This document shows positions 21,360 through 33,327 of a DNA stretch of 64,000 nucleotides, one piece after another. Position numbers and translations under genes: made by a program. Each line of letters begins with the position of its first letter. Positions within the stretch are counted from its first letter, which is position 1. The notes beneath the pieces are model-generated. The model worked only from the letters and a program-made list of their open reading frames with translations. It was not told the origin of the DNA and did not search any database. The DNA is taken from NCBI RefSeq assembly GCF_030272615.1, contig NC_081410.1, positions 114,608,433 to 114,672,432 on the forward strand, written 5' to 3'. The stretch comes from Cryptomeria japonica. Lineage: Eukaryota > Streptophyta > Pinopsida > Cupressales > Cupressaceae.

Positions 21360-22020
21360 AAGTAGACACTTGTCGCATCTCAAAAAAATCTCGCAAATGA
21401 AAGAACTTGCTTTCAATGAAGGGTTTTGTGAAGATGTTCATGGTCTACTCCAATGTAGAATAATACTTAAGATCAATGACACCTTAAATCAACTCCCGAA
21501 TGTAGTGCACATGTACCTCAATGTTTATTCTCCTTTCATGAAGAATTCAATTTCTTGAGATCTATGTAGCACTTTGATTATCACAAAATATGATTGTAGG
21601 CTTTTTGACTGGAATGAACAACTCAATGAGAATATTCTGAAGCCAAATGGCCTAAGTGGTAGCATTAACTATCCCTCAATACTCAACCTCTATTGATGAA
21701 AGAGAAATTCCAAACTTCTTGCTTGACCAACAAATTGGACTAGAACCAAGTGAGAAGCAATATCCTGAAGTAGACTTGCAATCATGAACGTCACTTGCCT
21801 GATTTAAATCTATATATATCACAAAGTTAATATCCTTTCCTATTGCATATTGATTTCCAAAATTTTGAGTTCCCTAAATGTAATGGAGGATCCGCTTAGT
21901 TGCTTTCCAATGCAACTCTGTAGCTCCTGCATGGATCGAGGGACTATGCCCAAACATATGAAATGTTGGGTCTTTTATGAGTCAAGTAGATGAAACTCCC
22001 AACAAGCTATCAATATAAAG
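21360..22020 (-). pseudogene. Copia RT/RNase H fragment
   Basis: The minus-strand translation shows KSTSGYCFSLGSSPICWSS, then LSSIEVEY, FCDNQSAT and NIFTKPFIESKFF. These are the ordered landmarks of a copia RNase H and its C-terminal tail. Several in-frame stops are present. The rest of the pol gene is missing beyond about 22,020, where the sequence changes character, so the element is 5'-truncated or recombined. Confidence 0.85.
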
Positions 22021-22099
22021 TGCAAATAACCAAGAGTGAAGAGCACTTAGCCTCAAATTTGACCCCTAACAAAAATGAAGTCAGTGCAAGCTTACAATC

Positions 22100-23960
22100 A
22101 GTCATGTGAAATGCAAATAATTTTTCTTCATCATTGTTAGTGGTTGATGATTTTGCTTCTCTCTCAATGGATCTTGTTGTCTCTCCTTTAGGGTCTTCCC
22201 CTCGTGTTGATACAGATAATGATAGGTCTTCTTCTATTCTTGTGATCATATCTAGGGACTTTGAAAAGTCATTTGGTTTTTCATAGTTGATGGAGCTTTC
22301 CTCTCGTTTGGATATTCCTCTTGTTGTATCCTTGGAGGTATTGATGGGGGGGGATGATGCCATCTCTTCCCATTCTGTTAATTTTGTGAGATATGTTTTT
22401 TAGATGATTGTTTGAGGAAGGAAGAAATTTCTTCCTAAATCAATTTCTAATTCTCATCCCAATATTAAGGAGTTGTGGATTGATAGGAATAATCCAACCA
22501 TTGTTTAGAAGCATATTGTTGTAGTCAGGTACCTAGTTGTTGGTTGTTCAAGCCTATCTTATTATATACTGCAATATATAGGGTTTTGAGATCCTTTTAA
22601 AATTTATTGTTTTGTTATAGCAAATGGTCGTCTATTGTGTGTTTCCCCTAATCAAAAACAAATTATGAGCACATAAATTTTAAATTTTCTAGTCCCCCAC
22701 TGTCATGCTCATTTGACTGACATTGATTGCCTTCTCAATGCTACTGCAAATGGTAATCATTTGGGTATTATTTTGGGTGCATTAGATAATGTGGGGGTTG
22801 CACCTTTCAATGATAGTGCTACAAAGGAGCTTATGTCACTTTTATTCCTCTTGTAGGTATATCTCCACCCCTCAAAGGTGTCGATTTGTTCCTCTCCACA
22901 TCTTTTTGTGGTGGTTCAGTGGCTCCTATCCATGTTGCTCTTGGTGTCATACGTAGTTCAATAACTTTTGGTGGTTCAATTTTTCTTTTCCAAACTAGTT
23001 GTTGATAGAGAATTTATTTTGATGGTTGCAAATCATCCTCAATGTAATGTTGTTGCGGGTGAGAAGCGTGCTCCTTTTGATTTGCTTTTCCAGTGTTCTT
23101 TCATGTCAATTGTGAGCTCTAGAGTCCCTTCTTGTTCTTTACAATGTGGCAAGATTCAACCTCTATTTTTTTCACAATCCTACCCTATGATGGTTTGTGA
23201 ATAGGATGTTACTAACAAATGAATATTTTCACATTTTTGAGGTACATGTTCTACTTCAACAACTCTTGGTCTTCTCTTTCTAACCTTCACAATTGGGTTT
23301 TGTATTCCTAGAAGAAAATCATTTGTGGCAAGATCAAACTTCTCCCTTATGCAGGGGCACTCTTCATTACATATTTTAACTATTCAAAAAATAAGAAATT
23401 TGGTAGTTGATGATAAGTTATTAATGTGGGGAGAGAACTCTCTCTCATTCAAGCCTTTGACTACATCCTTCAACCTCCTTCCTTAACCTTTCAATATTAG
23501 ACCTGTGTGGGTTCAAATTTTGAATCTCTCTTTCTAATTGTAGGAATACTACTACTATGAGGTCATTAGCAATGCTAATGGTAATTTCTTGAAAATTGAC
23601 TCTACCACTTCCTACATGCACCACTCTAAGATGCTCGTATTTTGGTGGACATTGGTTTCTCCAAACATCTTCACATGGATATTATTTTGATGGTGTGTGA
23701 TAGGGGTTGGACTTGACCACTTAACTATAAAGGCCTCCCCTTCAAATGTAGATGATTATAAACCATTGACTACTTGGCTTCTAATTATCCAATCTCCACA
23801 AGGGAATGATGACATGGTGGAATAATGACCACAAATATCAATTTACCATTCATGCTTCCAATTCCCTAGATGACGGTTCCTCTTAAGATTAGAAATCCTC
23901 TTGAAATTTTGGTTCTTCTCTTTTGGTGTTGATTCCTTGAGTGATTGGTTTCAATCTCAC
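22100..23960 (+). pseudogene. DUF4283-type protein remnant (LINE ORF1-like)
   Basis: Broken + strand frames around 23,390-23,760 give MWGENSLSFKP, FNIRPVWVQILNL, NANGNFLKIDSTTS, then VDIGFSKHLHMDIIL and GLPFKC. These match the order of motifs in plant DUF4283 proteins, which are mostly ORF1 of non-LTR retrotransposons. A Ser-rich region upstream (about 22,110-22,350) could be its N-terminal part. Stops and frameshifts are frequent. No endonuclease or RT of a LINE is visible nearby, so the family assignment rests on DUF4283 alone. Confidence 0.55.
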
Positions 23961-24716
23961 TCTTGCAATTGCATTATCTCCTATTGACAAGCCCCACCCA
24001 CCTTTTATTCCAATTGTCTCTAGGTTATTATAATAATGTTTGTCTCTAGGTTATTCCCATCCAAGGATTGACCAATTCAATCATTCCTATAGACTAAAGA
24101 TACACATCATAACATCTAGCTCTATTACATATATATACACAATTCTATTCATAAGGATTATCGAGTTTCTATCAACACAAGAATGCATAGCCTACAAGTA
24201 ACATAATTTCAAACATTGCTTTAATTATGCTCACGCAACATCATAACCTATATATAACATATCTCAATATAAAAGAAAGGAAGAATCCTTATGGTTGTAT
24301 TATAGCTTTTGTGCAAATACCGATTCCTTCTCACAATTTCGCTGGCTTCACAACTTATCCACTAACATAGGAATTCACAAACTCTCAATGATAAAAACCA
24401 TCCTACTCTCTCACCATCTATGAGCTATTCTATTTCTTTCACCAATGAAGAACAATAGAACAATGAACAATAAGAAAAAGGAGATTATGGAGACGAAAAG
24501 ATGAGATGAGAGTGAAATGCAAGATATGCCCTCTAAGAAGAAAGGGAGCTCCTTTATTTATATATAAGTTTAAGAGACTTAATGCTATAATTAAGTTCTC
24601 TAATTTGCCACAACTCTCTCTCTCAGCACCACCACTAAGACTATGTGGCTACTCTCTAACTATAAGTTGACACATAACAATCCAACAAAATACTACTATG
24701 AATCATCCTTAATATT
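23961..24716. other. No feature recognised
   Basis: This is AT-rich DNA without a convincing gene. A minus-strand TATA-like run (TTATATATAAATAAAGGAGC, near 24,550-24,570) hints at an eroded LTR, but I cannot delimit one. Confidence 0.45.
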
Positions 24717-24721
24717 ATACT

Positions 24722-26165
24722 TGTATGCGGGAAAAGCAGGTCGATAGAACTCAATATGTGAAAATATTCCAAAAGACTTGTCCACACACACACACAGGAC
24801 TTCTTGGTGCAAGCTATGGAGTAATGAAGTGTCACTCAGCTTCCCAAGGTTGGTCCCATGGTTCTCTATCTTACAATGTCCCTCAAACCAATGTTTTTGC
24901 TCTCAGATCACTGAGCAAAATGGTTTAGGGATGGCAAATGCAAGAACGAGGGATGCTTTTGATATATTTTAAAATGAAATGCATCCTAAGCTATGCATGA
25001 TCTTAAAATGCAATAAACTAGATTATAAGATGACAAGGTTAGTATAAATACTATCCTAACATGATATATTAGTCTATGATTGAGCTAAATGATAAAGAAA
25101 GTATTCTAAACATGCATATTTAGACTAATTCCTAGTTAAAGAGAGGCTAAAATGATGAGCATAAAAATGATATATGAAAGCTTGAATGTATTTGAGCATA
25201 AGTATTATACTACAAATTTGGAGGATGATTATGGAGGAATGAGAGCTCTATTTATAGCAAAAACAAGGCAATGGATGGTCAGGATTGAAAGAGTTGATCA
25301 AGGGTTGAGTTTGAAAGTTGGGGATCCATGTTTGCAATTTGCACCAATGAAATGGTGACAAGTGTCAACATAGGGTTGGGTTGAGAGAAGGGGTTGGAGG
25401 CATTAAATGCCTGAGAAGACCTTATGGTTATCTAGAGATAAGGGTTAAGCTTAAGTTAAGCTTACCCATTGGATTAAGAGTTAATCCAAGGATAAACCCT
25501 TGTGCAAATGATTAAGAGATAATCATGGTCAAAGCATTAAAGGCTTCATGAGACCCTTGGGTTGGATGAAGGTTAAGTTAGGCAAAAAGTCTCTAACCAT
25601 GTAAGAGGGTTGAATTAACCATTAATGGTTTGGGAGACTTTGGGGATATTAAGTGGTTGAATATTTGAAGCCTTTAATGGTTATCAAAGACTTTGAGGAT
25701 TTGAGAAGTAACTTCCCTTTGCTTAGAGATGTGACAAAGTTTAGAAGATGGGTTAGGCTAATTAGAAGCGATTAGAAGAGTCTAGAAGGGATTAGAAAGG
25801 GTTTTAGGAAGGCAAGTGGGAGATGTAGGATTTTGCAAGTGGATGGAGGGATAATAGGATTTAATTGAAAAAAAGAATTTCATTCAATTTGGTTGCAATT
25901 TGGGGAAATTAAATAAATTAGATTTATTCAATTTAGGATAACTATTTAATTAAATTTGAATTTAATTAAAAGTGGATAGGGGGAATTTAATTGAATAAAA
26001 TGATTTATTCATTAAATGGGTATGGTGAATTTAATTTAAATAAATTGAGTAATTCACTTAATTAAATAAAAGAATGCGGGTAATTTAATTAAATTGGATT
26101 TAATTAAATAGAGAAATGAACATAAAATATTCATTTAGGAATATGATCATTTTTATACGTCTACA
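24722..26165 (-). mobile_element. Solo LTR, Tat-like family, TSD ATACT
   Basis: It runs from TGTATGCGGG to ACGTCTACA on the + strand, giving a minus-strand LTR that starts TGTAGACG. The 5-bp duplication ATACT is perfect (24,717-24,721 and 26,166-26,170). A minus-strand TATA box lies at 25,249-25,256. No polypurine tract or internal sequence adjoins either end, so the element was reduced by LTR-LTR recombination. It is homologous to 8,670-10,124 and 53,872-57,186. Confidence 0.92.
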
Positions 26166-26170
26166 ATACT

Positions 26171-27220
26171 TAGTCAAATATGATTAGTTATCATTAATCA
26201 TTTACCTAAACAATTAGACTTCTATCTCTAATTACCACATACTTATCAAGTATGTCTTCTTTATACTTGTCATGACCACTTAACTACTTTATCAATGCAA
26301 AATGTTATAGATAAGGAGGCACTTGTTACACATAGTTGCTTTGCCTAAGGAATAGGTCGATGCTAGTTACCTGCCATAATCGACCACCTTTACCTTGCAA
26401 TTCAAGTCTCCCTAGCTCGAGAAACTCCCAGCACGCATGCATGAACAGTGGCTTCCACAAGTCTCGGTTTGCACATAGAACTGAGGGACACATTATGCTT
26501 ACTTTGTCGACTCAGTCCAAGGTCCATATGGTCGACAATATTACGTAACACACCATATATATTGGCCTTAACCACAAGCAAACATATAAACATATGCAAA
26601 AGGCATTTACCCTTCTCCTACGTACTTAGAAAGATGGTGGTTTACACATGAGCACTGACTAGATGTCCACCTTACATGTGGGGTGTCTTGTAACCATACT
26701 ACTTATTTCATTAGTTAACATTAGGGTGCGCTAATCATAGGAGCTTACCCTATCGAATGGATTGGTGTAATCATGGCATTCACTCAAATGGGGCCGATAC
26801 TTGCTTCACCACCTTCGCATAACCATGCGCTCCCTTGGCATGGTCACTATGTCTACTAATTTAACTCAACTAGACCACTAAAAATGTGAGTGTGTGATGG
26901 CTCAATAAGGCACATATTTAAGATTACCGACTCAACTTCCTCTCTTGAGTGATATTCTTCCTCCCGTCTGGAGGCTTATTCATTTCCTGCATCCAACATA
27001 GCACATCACAATAGTAGTCAAATGTTATTAAAACATATATAAATACATCATATATTTCATCTTTAAAAATTCAAAATATCATATTGATTGCATGATCATT
27101 CATCTGATTCCCGATCAAGATAAATATATTCAAAACATATTCATGTGTTAAAGCTTTTTAACTAAAACAAATAACAATAAATAGTAATATCACAATGGGG
27201 TGTAACATATTCTTGGAGGT
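26171..27220. other. No gene recognised
   Basis: Mixed-composition sequence, less AT-rich at 26,330-26,990, with no frame showing a known motif. It is continuous with 23,961-24,716 across the solo LTR and probably belongs to the same older, unidentified repeat. Confidence 0.45.
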
Positions 27221-27224
27221 TCTT

Positions 27225-27710
27225 ATATTCATCTTTTCTCCCAATCTTGCTTTGTATTCAAAACTATCATCTATTTATTTAATTTGGCCTATTTTATTTT
27301 CCCATATCTCTTGGTATGTGTTTCATTTGTCTATTGCTTATTTTGTTGTATAAGGGTTCAAGCCCTTCCAAAATGCACATCAATAGCAAGGATAAAGTAT
27401 GAGCATATACATGGCATCTATAGGGTGTTGGTAAGGGAGTGTTGTTATTCACTTACGGTTTGGTTTGAAATCTCTTTCATTCTAATGGAGGTGTATTTAA
27501 GTGTAGAATAGACCTTGTCTTCTCTATTGTTCTATTAATTTATTTATTTAGTGTGCTCAATTTTTACACTTATAATTGGGATTTCTATCATCATTTCCTC
27601 TAAATGGCTAGGGTGACATTCTACTAATTCTATTCCACTAAATATCTATACTTTATTCTTTGAAACAGTATTACTTTTTCAAATCCCAACACCATCTAGA
27701 AGAGGAAAAA
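27225..27710 (+). repeat. Dispersed repeat R, copy 1
   Basis: This stretch recurs as a direct repeat at 28,750-29,240, sharing GTAAGGGTTCAAGCCCTT, GAGCATAT.CATG and CATTTCCTCTAAATG words. Weaker copies are at 60,585-60,800, 62,530-62,720 and 62,925-63,130. Its position just beside DUF4283 remnants fits a LINE 3' untranslated region, but that is inference. Confidence 0.7.
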
Positions 27711-27859
27711 AATGTAATAGTTCATAAATTTATTTGATTAAACTAACGTTCAAGATCCACTTGTGGCCTTCTCCTCCTGACTTACACAAATGGATTTCAA
27801 ATTCTTGGAATCCTCTGTTTAGTGGCAAAGATCAAGTTGTATCATTGTCCCAAAGGCTT

Positions 27860-28340
27860 CTTAATCATGTCTTTTAAATATTCAAAGGATAGAGATTTGC
27901 TAATTGATGAAAGGCTTTGGATGTGGGGAAAGCACCCCCTTTTGGTCAAGCCATAGTTCATCTCCTTCAACTCCCTTTCTAAACATCTTAATATCAAACC
28001 AGTTTGGCCTAGGCTACTTAATCATCCTCTCTAGTTCAAGGACTCCTCATATTATAAGGCTATTGTAAATAGAATTAGTTATATCTTGAATGTTGTTTCT
28101 ACTACTTTCTTCATCAGCCACTATATGTTTTCTCGTATTATAGTGGACATAGATATATACAAGGACCTTCATGGGGACATTATATTGATGGAGGATAGGC
28201 CCTAGATTCATCTACTTGACTATGAGGGTCTCCCCTTCACATGAGGATAATGTTTTTCCACTAGCAACCTAGCCTTAAATTGTTCACTATTTTGGTGCAA
28301 GTGTGTGGCTACAAGGTAAAAAAATACCCATAATGATTAT
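27860..28340 (+). pseudogene. Second DUF4283-type remnant
   Basis: Broken frames give LLIDERLWMWGKHPLLVKP, NIKPVWPRLLNHPL, IVDIDIYKDLHGDIILMEDR and LDYEGLPFT, the same motif order as the copy near 23,390-23,760. The two share ancestry but are heavily diverged. It lies between the two copies of repeat R. Confidence 0.6.
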
Positions 28341-28749
28341 TTTACTATAAACAATGCTAATGATGAGTTTTCTCAAGATGTTGGGTCTTCTCCTCTTACT
28401 TCCCCTTTAGAACACACTCCTTGGGGAGTTTCTTGGGGGGATGCCATGATTTTGGTAAGTCTTGTTACTATGACTCCTTCAAATCATATTGTTGGATCCC
28501 AATCAATTTCTAATTATGTTTCTTAGACTCCCATTTACACAACTATTATTCCTTCTACTTAAACATAACACATTTTTACTCACTTTGGATTAATGGATAA
28601 TTGTTCAAAGGTGGATGTGAGTTTGAGATTGAGTAGAGTTGGATTTGGCATTGTTTTAAATTAAATCCATCAATTTTTTCATATATTTTGGCCATCTTGT
28701 GGTGGTTAGCATGTGGCGTCTTAGATACAAATTTTCCCTCTTCCATTCT

Positions 28750-29240
28750 TTGAAGCTCTTATATTCATATTTGCTCGTAATGTTGCTTTGTATTCAAAAT
28801 TGTCATCAATTTAGTTAATTTGGTTGTTTTATTTTTCATATCTTTTGGTATGTGTGTTTCATTCGTCTATTGCTTGTTTTGTTGTGTAAGGGTTCAAGCC
28901 CTTTCAAAACACACATCATTAATAAGAATCTAAAGTATGAGCATATCCATGATGTCTAGAGGGTTTTGGTAAGAGAGTGTTGTTGTTAACTTATGGTTTA
29001 GTTTGCGATCTCTTTCACTCTAGTGGAAGTGCAGCTAAGTGTAAAATAAGAGCTTGTTTGTGCATTGTTCGATTAATTTATTTATTTAATGTGCACTTTT
29101 TTGACACCTCTAATTAGACTCTAAATACCATTTCCTCTAAATGACTAGGGCGACATACTCTTAATTCTATTCCATTAAATGGCTATACTTTGTTCTTTGA
29201 AAGGGTATTATTTTTTAGATCTCAACACTATCTTAAAAAG
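28750..29240 (+). repeat. Dispersed repeat R, copy 2
   Basis: This is a direct repeat of 27,225-27,710. It ends in a purine-rich AAAAAGGAGAAAAATA stretch that leads into an LTR-like start (ATAGACAGCCAAAATT). Confidence 0.7.
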
Positions 29241-29244
29241 GAGA

Positions 29245-29460
29245 AAAATATAGACAGCCAAAATTAATGGCATCTTAATGATACACTTAACATTACCTTT
29301 TTTGACACCATACTAGACCCATTGTAACCATATTCTTATCTTATCAACAATACTCAATTGTATGAAATATATTTATTCAACTAGACAAGACTTGTCCTCC
29401 AACATTTCCTCCATCATCCAGCTAATTAAATAATTCATTTTTACTTATTTTCATTTTAAT
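29245..29460 (+). repeat. LTR-like dispersed repeat fragment (copy 2)
   Basis: It starts TATAGACAGCCAAAATT after a purine tract and shares the CACCATACTAGACCCATTGTAACC region with 12,330-12,420, 31,340-31,440 and 61,460-61,560. Confidence 0.55.
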
Positions 29461-29962
29461 TAGAATGTATATTTAAGAGCTCGATCCATTAGGTTAAATA
29501 TCCTTAGCTCAAGCAATTTAAAATTTGTGATTTTGGTCATTTTTATTGGCTTATAAGGATTAGCCAATTTTGCTTCGATATAATATGCAAATATTCACGT
29601 TTTCTTTCCTAAATGAGAGCTTAACCTAATCGGTCAATATTAGAAAATTGGGCTTCGGTTTCTTCACTGAAAATGATCATATTGTAAGCTAATTATTCGT
29701 AGCTAAATTTAACATCTTGATAATTATCTTCCTTTATATAATTTGGATTGTCAAGATAATTTGAAAAAAGCATTGCACCGAATCTGACATTTGATAACTA
29801 TCAAAACTATACAAGTGAGAGTGAGCTAATATTACATTTGATAATTCTATAGTCTACAAAACATGACTGGCAGCATCTTACAAAATATATCAAGAATGAC
29901 ACGTCACAGAAAAATAAATAAGAATAGCGAGAAAGAATGAATAAATATGTGGAAAAAAATTT
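29461..29962. other. No feature recognised
   Basis: AT-rich sequence without coding signals or clear repeats. Confidence 0.45.
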
Positions 29963-30400
29963 ACCCGTGAGCAAACACTTGTTCGAATTCAAGACTCCTA
30001 AGCCACTGAAAATAAATTTACCCATGAGCAAACACTTGTTCGAATTCAAGACTCCTAAGCCATTGAAAATAAATTTTGATTTTGAAACTAACAGATAATT
30101 TTTGAACTTTTTTCTGGATTTTGTTAAGATTCTGCACAAAGTAAAGAATCCATATGTCAATTTTGCCCGAACCGCCCATGCAAATAGCCATTGCCCTATG
30201 CATTTGAATTAAAAGACTCCCAAGCCAGTGAAAATAAAAATTGTTTTTGTAGCTACAAAAATTGGTTTTGTAGCTAACAAAAAAGTTCAAATTTTTCTAA
30301 AATTTTTGTTAAAGATTTTGCACAAAAAGTGCAGAATCCATATGTCAATTTTGCCTAAACCACCCGTACCACTGGCCATTGCCCTCCGGATTTAAATCGC
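29963..30400. repeat. 57-bp tandem duplication within a larger direct repeat
   Basis: ACCCGTGAGCAAACACTTG (29,963) recurs at 30,020 as a near-identical 57-bp unit. The following block (30,040-30,190, with AATCCATATGTCAATTTTGCC) is repeated, diverged, at about 30,205-30,400. Confidence 0.8.
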
Positions 30401-30419
30401 GTAGCAGAAGCCAAGAGTT

Positions 30420-31200
30420 TTCCACCCTTGTTGACGCCATGAAAACACAAACTTCCAGACATGAATGACAAAAATGACCGAGATTTCTTCAGCCTTGTTG
30501 ACGCCATGAACTCAACTGCCACACAGAGTTGTAAAATATTGTGACTCGGATTGATCTAGAATTTGATAAACTTTTACAATTTTTGAAAGCTTTAAAAGAA
30601 GCAGTGATGCGACATAATGATTCTCCAGTAATTCACTGCAACACGCTTTCAGGGATTGTAGCGTGATTGACTTGACTATCTCTTTACTTGGACAAGATAA
30701 ATCTGTACACTCAAATATCAGTTTTTGAAGATTTTCTCTGCATTTTCAGATCTCACAGTAAATGCTGAAATTATTTATCATCAATAGCCCTGCAAAACGA
30801 GATTTCTTCACCCTTTGATGACGCCATGAACTCAACTGCCACACAGGGAGTGAATATATAACTCAGATTGATCTGGATTTTGGTAAACCTACAGAAATTT
30901 TGAAAGCTTTACAGCAGCAGTGATGCGACATATTGTTTCTCAAATAACTCACTCTAGTGTACGCTTTCAGCGGTTGTATGCACAAATATCTTTTTTTGAA
31001 GATTTTCTCTGCATTTTCAGATCTCAGAGTAAATGCTGAAATGAATTATCATCAATACCCTTGCAAAATACAGTCAAATCTAGCCCGCTTGAATTGACAA
31101 TATGTTTACTCGAAGATTTTCTCTGCATTTCTAGATCTCACAGTAAATGCTGAAATGATTTATTATCAATATCGGTGCAAAATGCTGACGACTACACACA
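30420..31200. repeat. Diverged tandem repeat region, period about 320 bp
   Basis: GACGCCATGAACTCAACTGCC occurs near 30,500 and 30,824, each followed by AGCAGTGATGCGACAT and then CGCTTTCAG. The phrase GAAGATTTTCTCTGCATTT recurs near 30,728, 31,000 and 31,113, each followed by AGATCTCA(C/G)AG. No coding frame is supported. Confidence 0.75.
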
Positions 31201-31284
31201 AATCTCGATTAGGGCATCAAACTGCGTGACCAGTATTTCCTGTACGAATTTTCTTGTTTAACCTTTACATGAGTTATTTTAATA

Positions 31285-31440
31285 TTTGATCTTTTTCGCT
31301 CTTCTACTTTTCTATATTTTGATTTCGGTGTGAACACCTAAAATTGACCACTTCCCATGATAAGCCAAACATCTAATACCACATCAAGCTCATCTTAACT
31401 ACATTCTCATTACATCAATATTATTAACTAGTAATTACAC
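31285..31440 (+). repeat. LTR-like dispersed repeat fragment (copy 3)
   Basis: It matches 12,285-12,440, including GATCTTTTTCGCTCTTCTAC and the CATTCTCATTACATCAA region. A GTGAACACCTAAAATTGACC start lies inside it, like the LTR start at 7,684. Confidence 0.65.
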
Positions 31441-32248
31441 CTAGTGCGCTATGGATACATCTAAGAGGTGTGGAATGTCAATTAGGAGAAATTTTAGTAT
31501 ATTTTTGTCTATATTTATGTTGTACATGAGTTCAATTGGTATAAAGAGATATAAAGATACAAGGGTAGAACTTGTTGGCATAGAGGATTCATGGTAAGTG
31601 TGCAATTGTGCACTTTAATTTGATTAATATTTTCAAAACATCATATCATCCATCTCAAGTATTTCCAATAAGATAATGATTCGTATTTGAATTACATGGT
31701 AAAAAATCATTGACAAATGGCTTGACTCCTATGCGTTGAATAGTTTACATTCATGGTGAACCTCTTAATAAGATTTTTGGATGTCCTCTTTGCATTGGTT
31801 TGGTAAACTTATAATAAGACAAAATAGCTTCACCTTTTTTACTTCAATACAAAATAAGAATCATTTGCAAGAGGGAACAATTTAAAAGAACCCCAATATT
31901 ACAACTAAATAGTGTAGAGAACACTTAAACATGAAAATCAAAGAGACAAAAACCAAAATATATCCATAAGGCGAGTGGAACCAACAACCCAATTGCAATG
32001 ACACAATAAGATGGGAATTGTGACAAAAGTACAAGAATAATGCCAAAAACAATATTTGTCAATCTTTCATTGTAATAAAAATTTAGAATAATTGAAGGAT
32101 AATAAAGTAATTAAATTACATAGTTTTGTGTCAAGATGATTCAATCATTCTTTTTATCAATAGCACCGTAAAAAACGCTCTAAAATAAATAATACAAAAG
32201 TCTTGTGTTGAAAGAAGTGGTGAAAGTACTTTCATCCCTAATTCAATC

Positions 32249-32250
<2 letters not shown>
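31441..32250. other. No feature recognised
   Basis: AT-rich DNA with no coding signal, ending at the GA microsatellite. Confidence 0.45.
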
Positions 32251-32290
<40 letters not shown>

Positions 32291-32530
32291 GTAGAGGGGG
32301 AGGGCATGGGAGAGGGGGTAGAGACTGAGAGAGGAAGACATAGAAAGATAAATATGTAAAGATAAGAAGTGATATATAGAGAGAAAAAAGAAAGATGTAT
32401 GGGTAGAGAGAGGTAAAGAGATAGAGGGAGAGATACATAGGTAGAGAGGAAGATAGAGGGAGAGGAAGAGAAATTGATAGAGAGATAGAGATAAGTAGAG
32501 GGAGAGATAAAGATAAAGAGAGGGAGATAT
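32251..32530. repeat. GA microsatellite and degenerate GA-rich tract, left part
   Basis: A pure (GA)n run at 32,251-32,288 is followed by GAGAG/ATAGA purine-rich sequence up to the chromovirus edge. The matching right part starts at 52,140; they were one tract before the insertion. Confidence 0.9.
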
Positions 32531-33327
32531 TGAAGAAGTCACCGGTTAGGAGGGACCTCAAAGAGATCAATCTGGACCGGTCAGCAAGAGTAAACACAAT
32601 GGAAACACAAGATATGATGGAGGCAATGCGGGACAGATTAAATTATCTCATAAAAATTAATTACAATCAATTGGTAACATCCGGGTTACAGAAACTAGCT
32701 CACAAGCCTGCTAAAACATTCTCAAATTACAAAATATGTCACAACCGAGACCTTAAATCTCAAGATCTATCTTCTACGCTCAGTCTAACTATTGTCTTCT
32801 TCAATTCTTACATTCTAATGCTCAATTACATATATATATGATCCAAGGGGATCCGATCGGCCCAAAATGGGATCAAAACCCGAAGAACAAGAGCTAACGT
32901 GTAAAACCAACAAGGTTGGCATTCACCAAGATATTCCTTTGGAAAATCCAAAGGATGAAGTGTAGATCATGGGAAAAGGTCGGCCACGTGCCAAGGAAAA
33001 TCAGAATCAACGTTCAAGGCTCTGCAAGCTTCGAAAGGGGTTCCGGTAGATCACTAAAATAGGTCCAGGCAATTGATAACAAGAAACCGTCAACCGGTAA
33101 CAGGAAACTGTCAAGGAAACCGATAGCGATATCTTGCCGAAAAATGATCCAAATGCGATGCAGTTTGGAAATAAGAAAGATGATCAAGTCTTAAAGTAGA
33201 ATCCAACTCCATAGGATCCGGTGAGCCAAAATTGGTACACACAGAAAGAAATGTTGAACCTGCAAATAGAAAGAAAATGTTTTTGGTTGATGCAAGTTTT
33301 CCATGAACCAGGGATGCTCTTGCATCA
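32531..33327 (-). repeat. 3' LTR of the chromovirus
   Basis: It spans 797 bp, from TGAAGAAGTCACCGG to CTCTTGCATCA on the + strand, homologous to 35,988-36,762 and 51,324-52,134. The sequence just upstream on the minus strand is not obviously polypurine, consistent with decay. Confidence 0.93.

Noticed and set aside
32238-32597. Minus-strand frames of Ser/Leu repeats
   Set aside because: These are direct translation of the GA microsatellite and its degenerate flank, not a protein gene.
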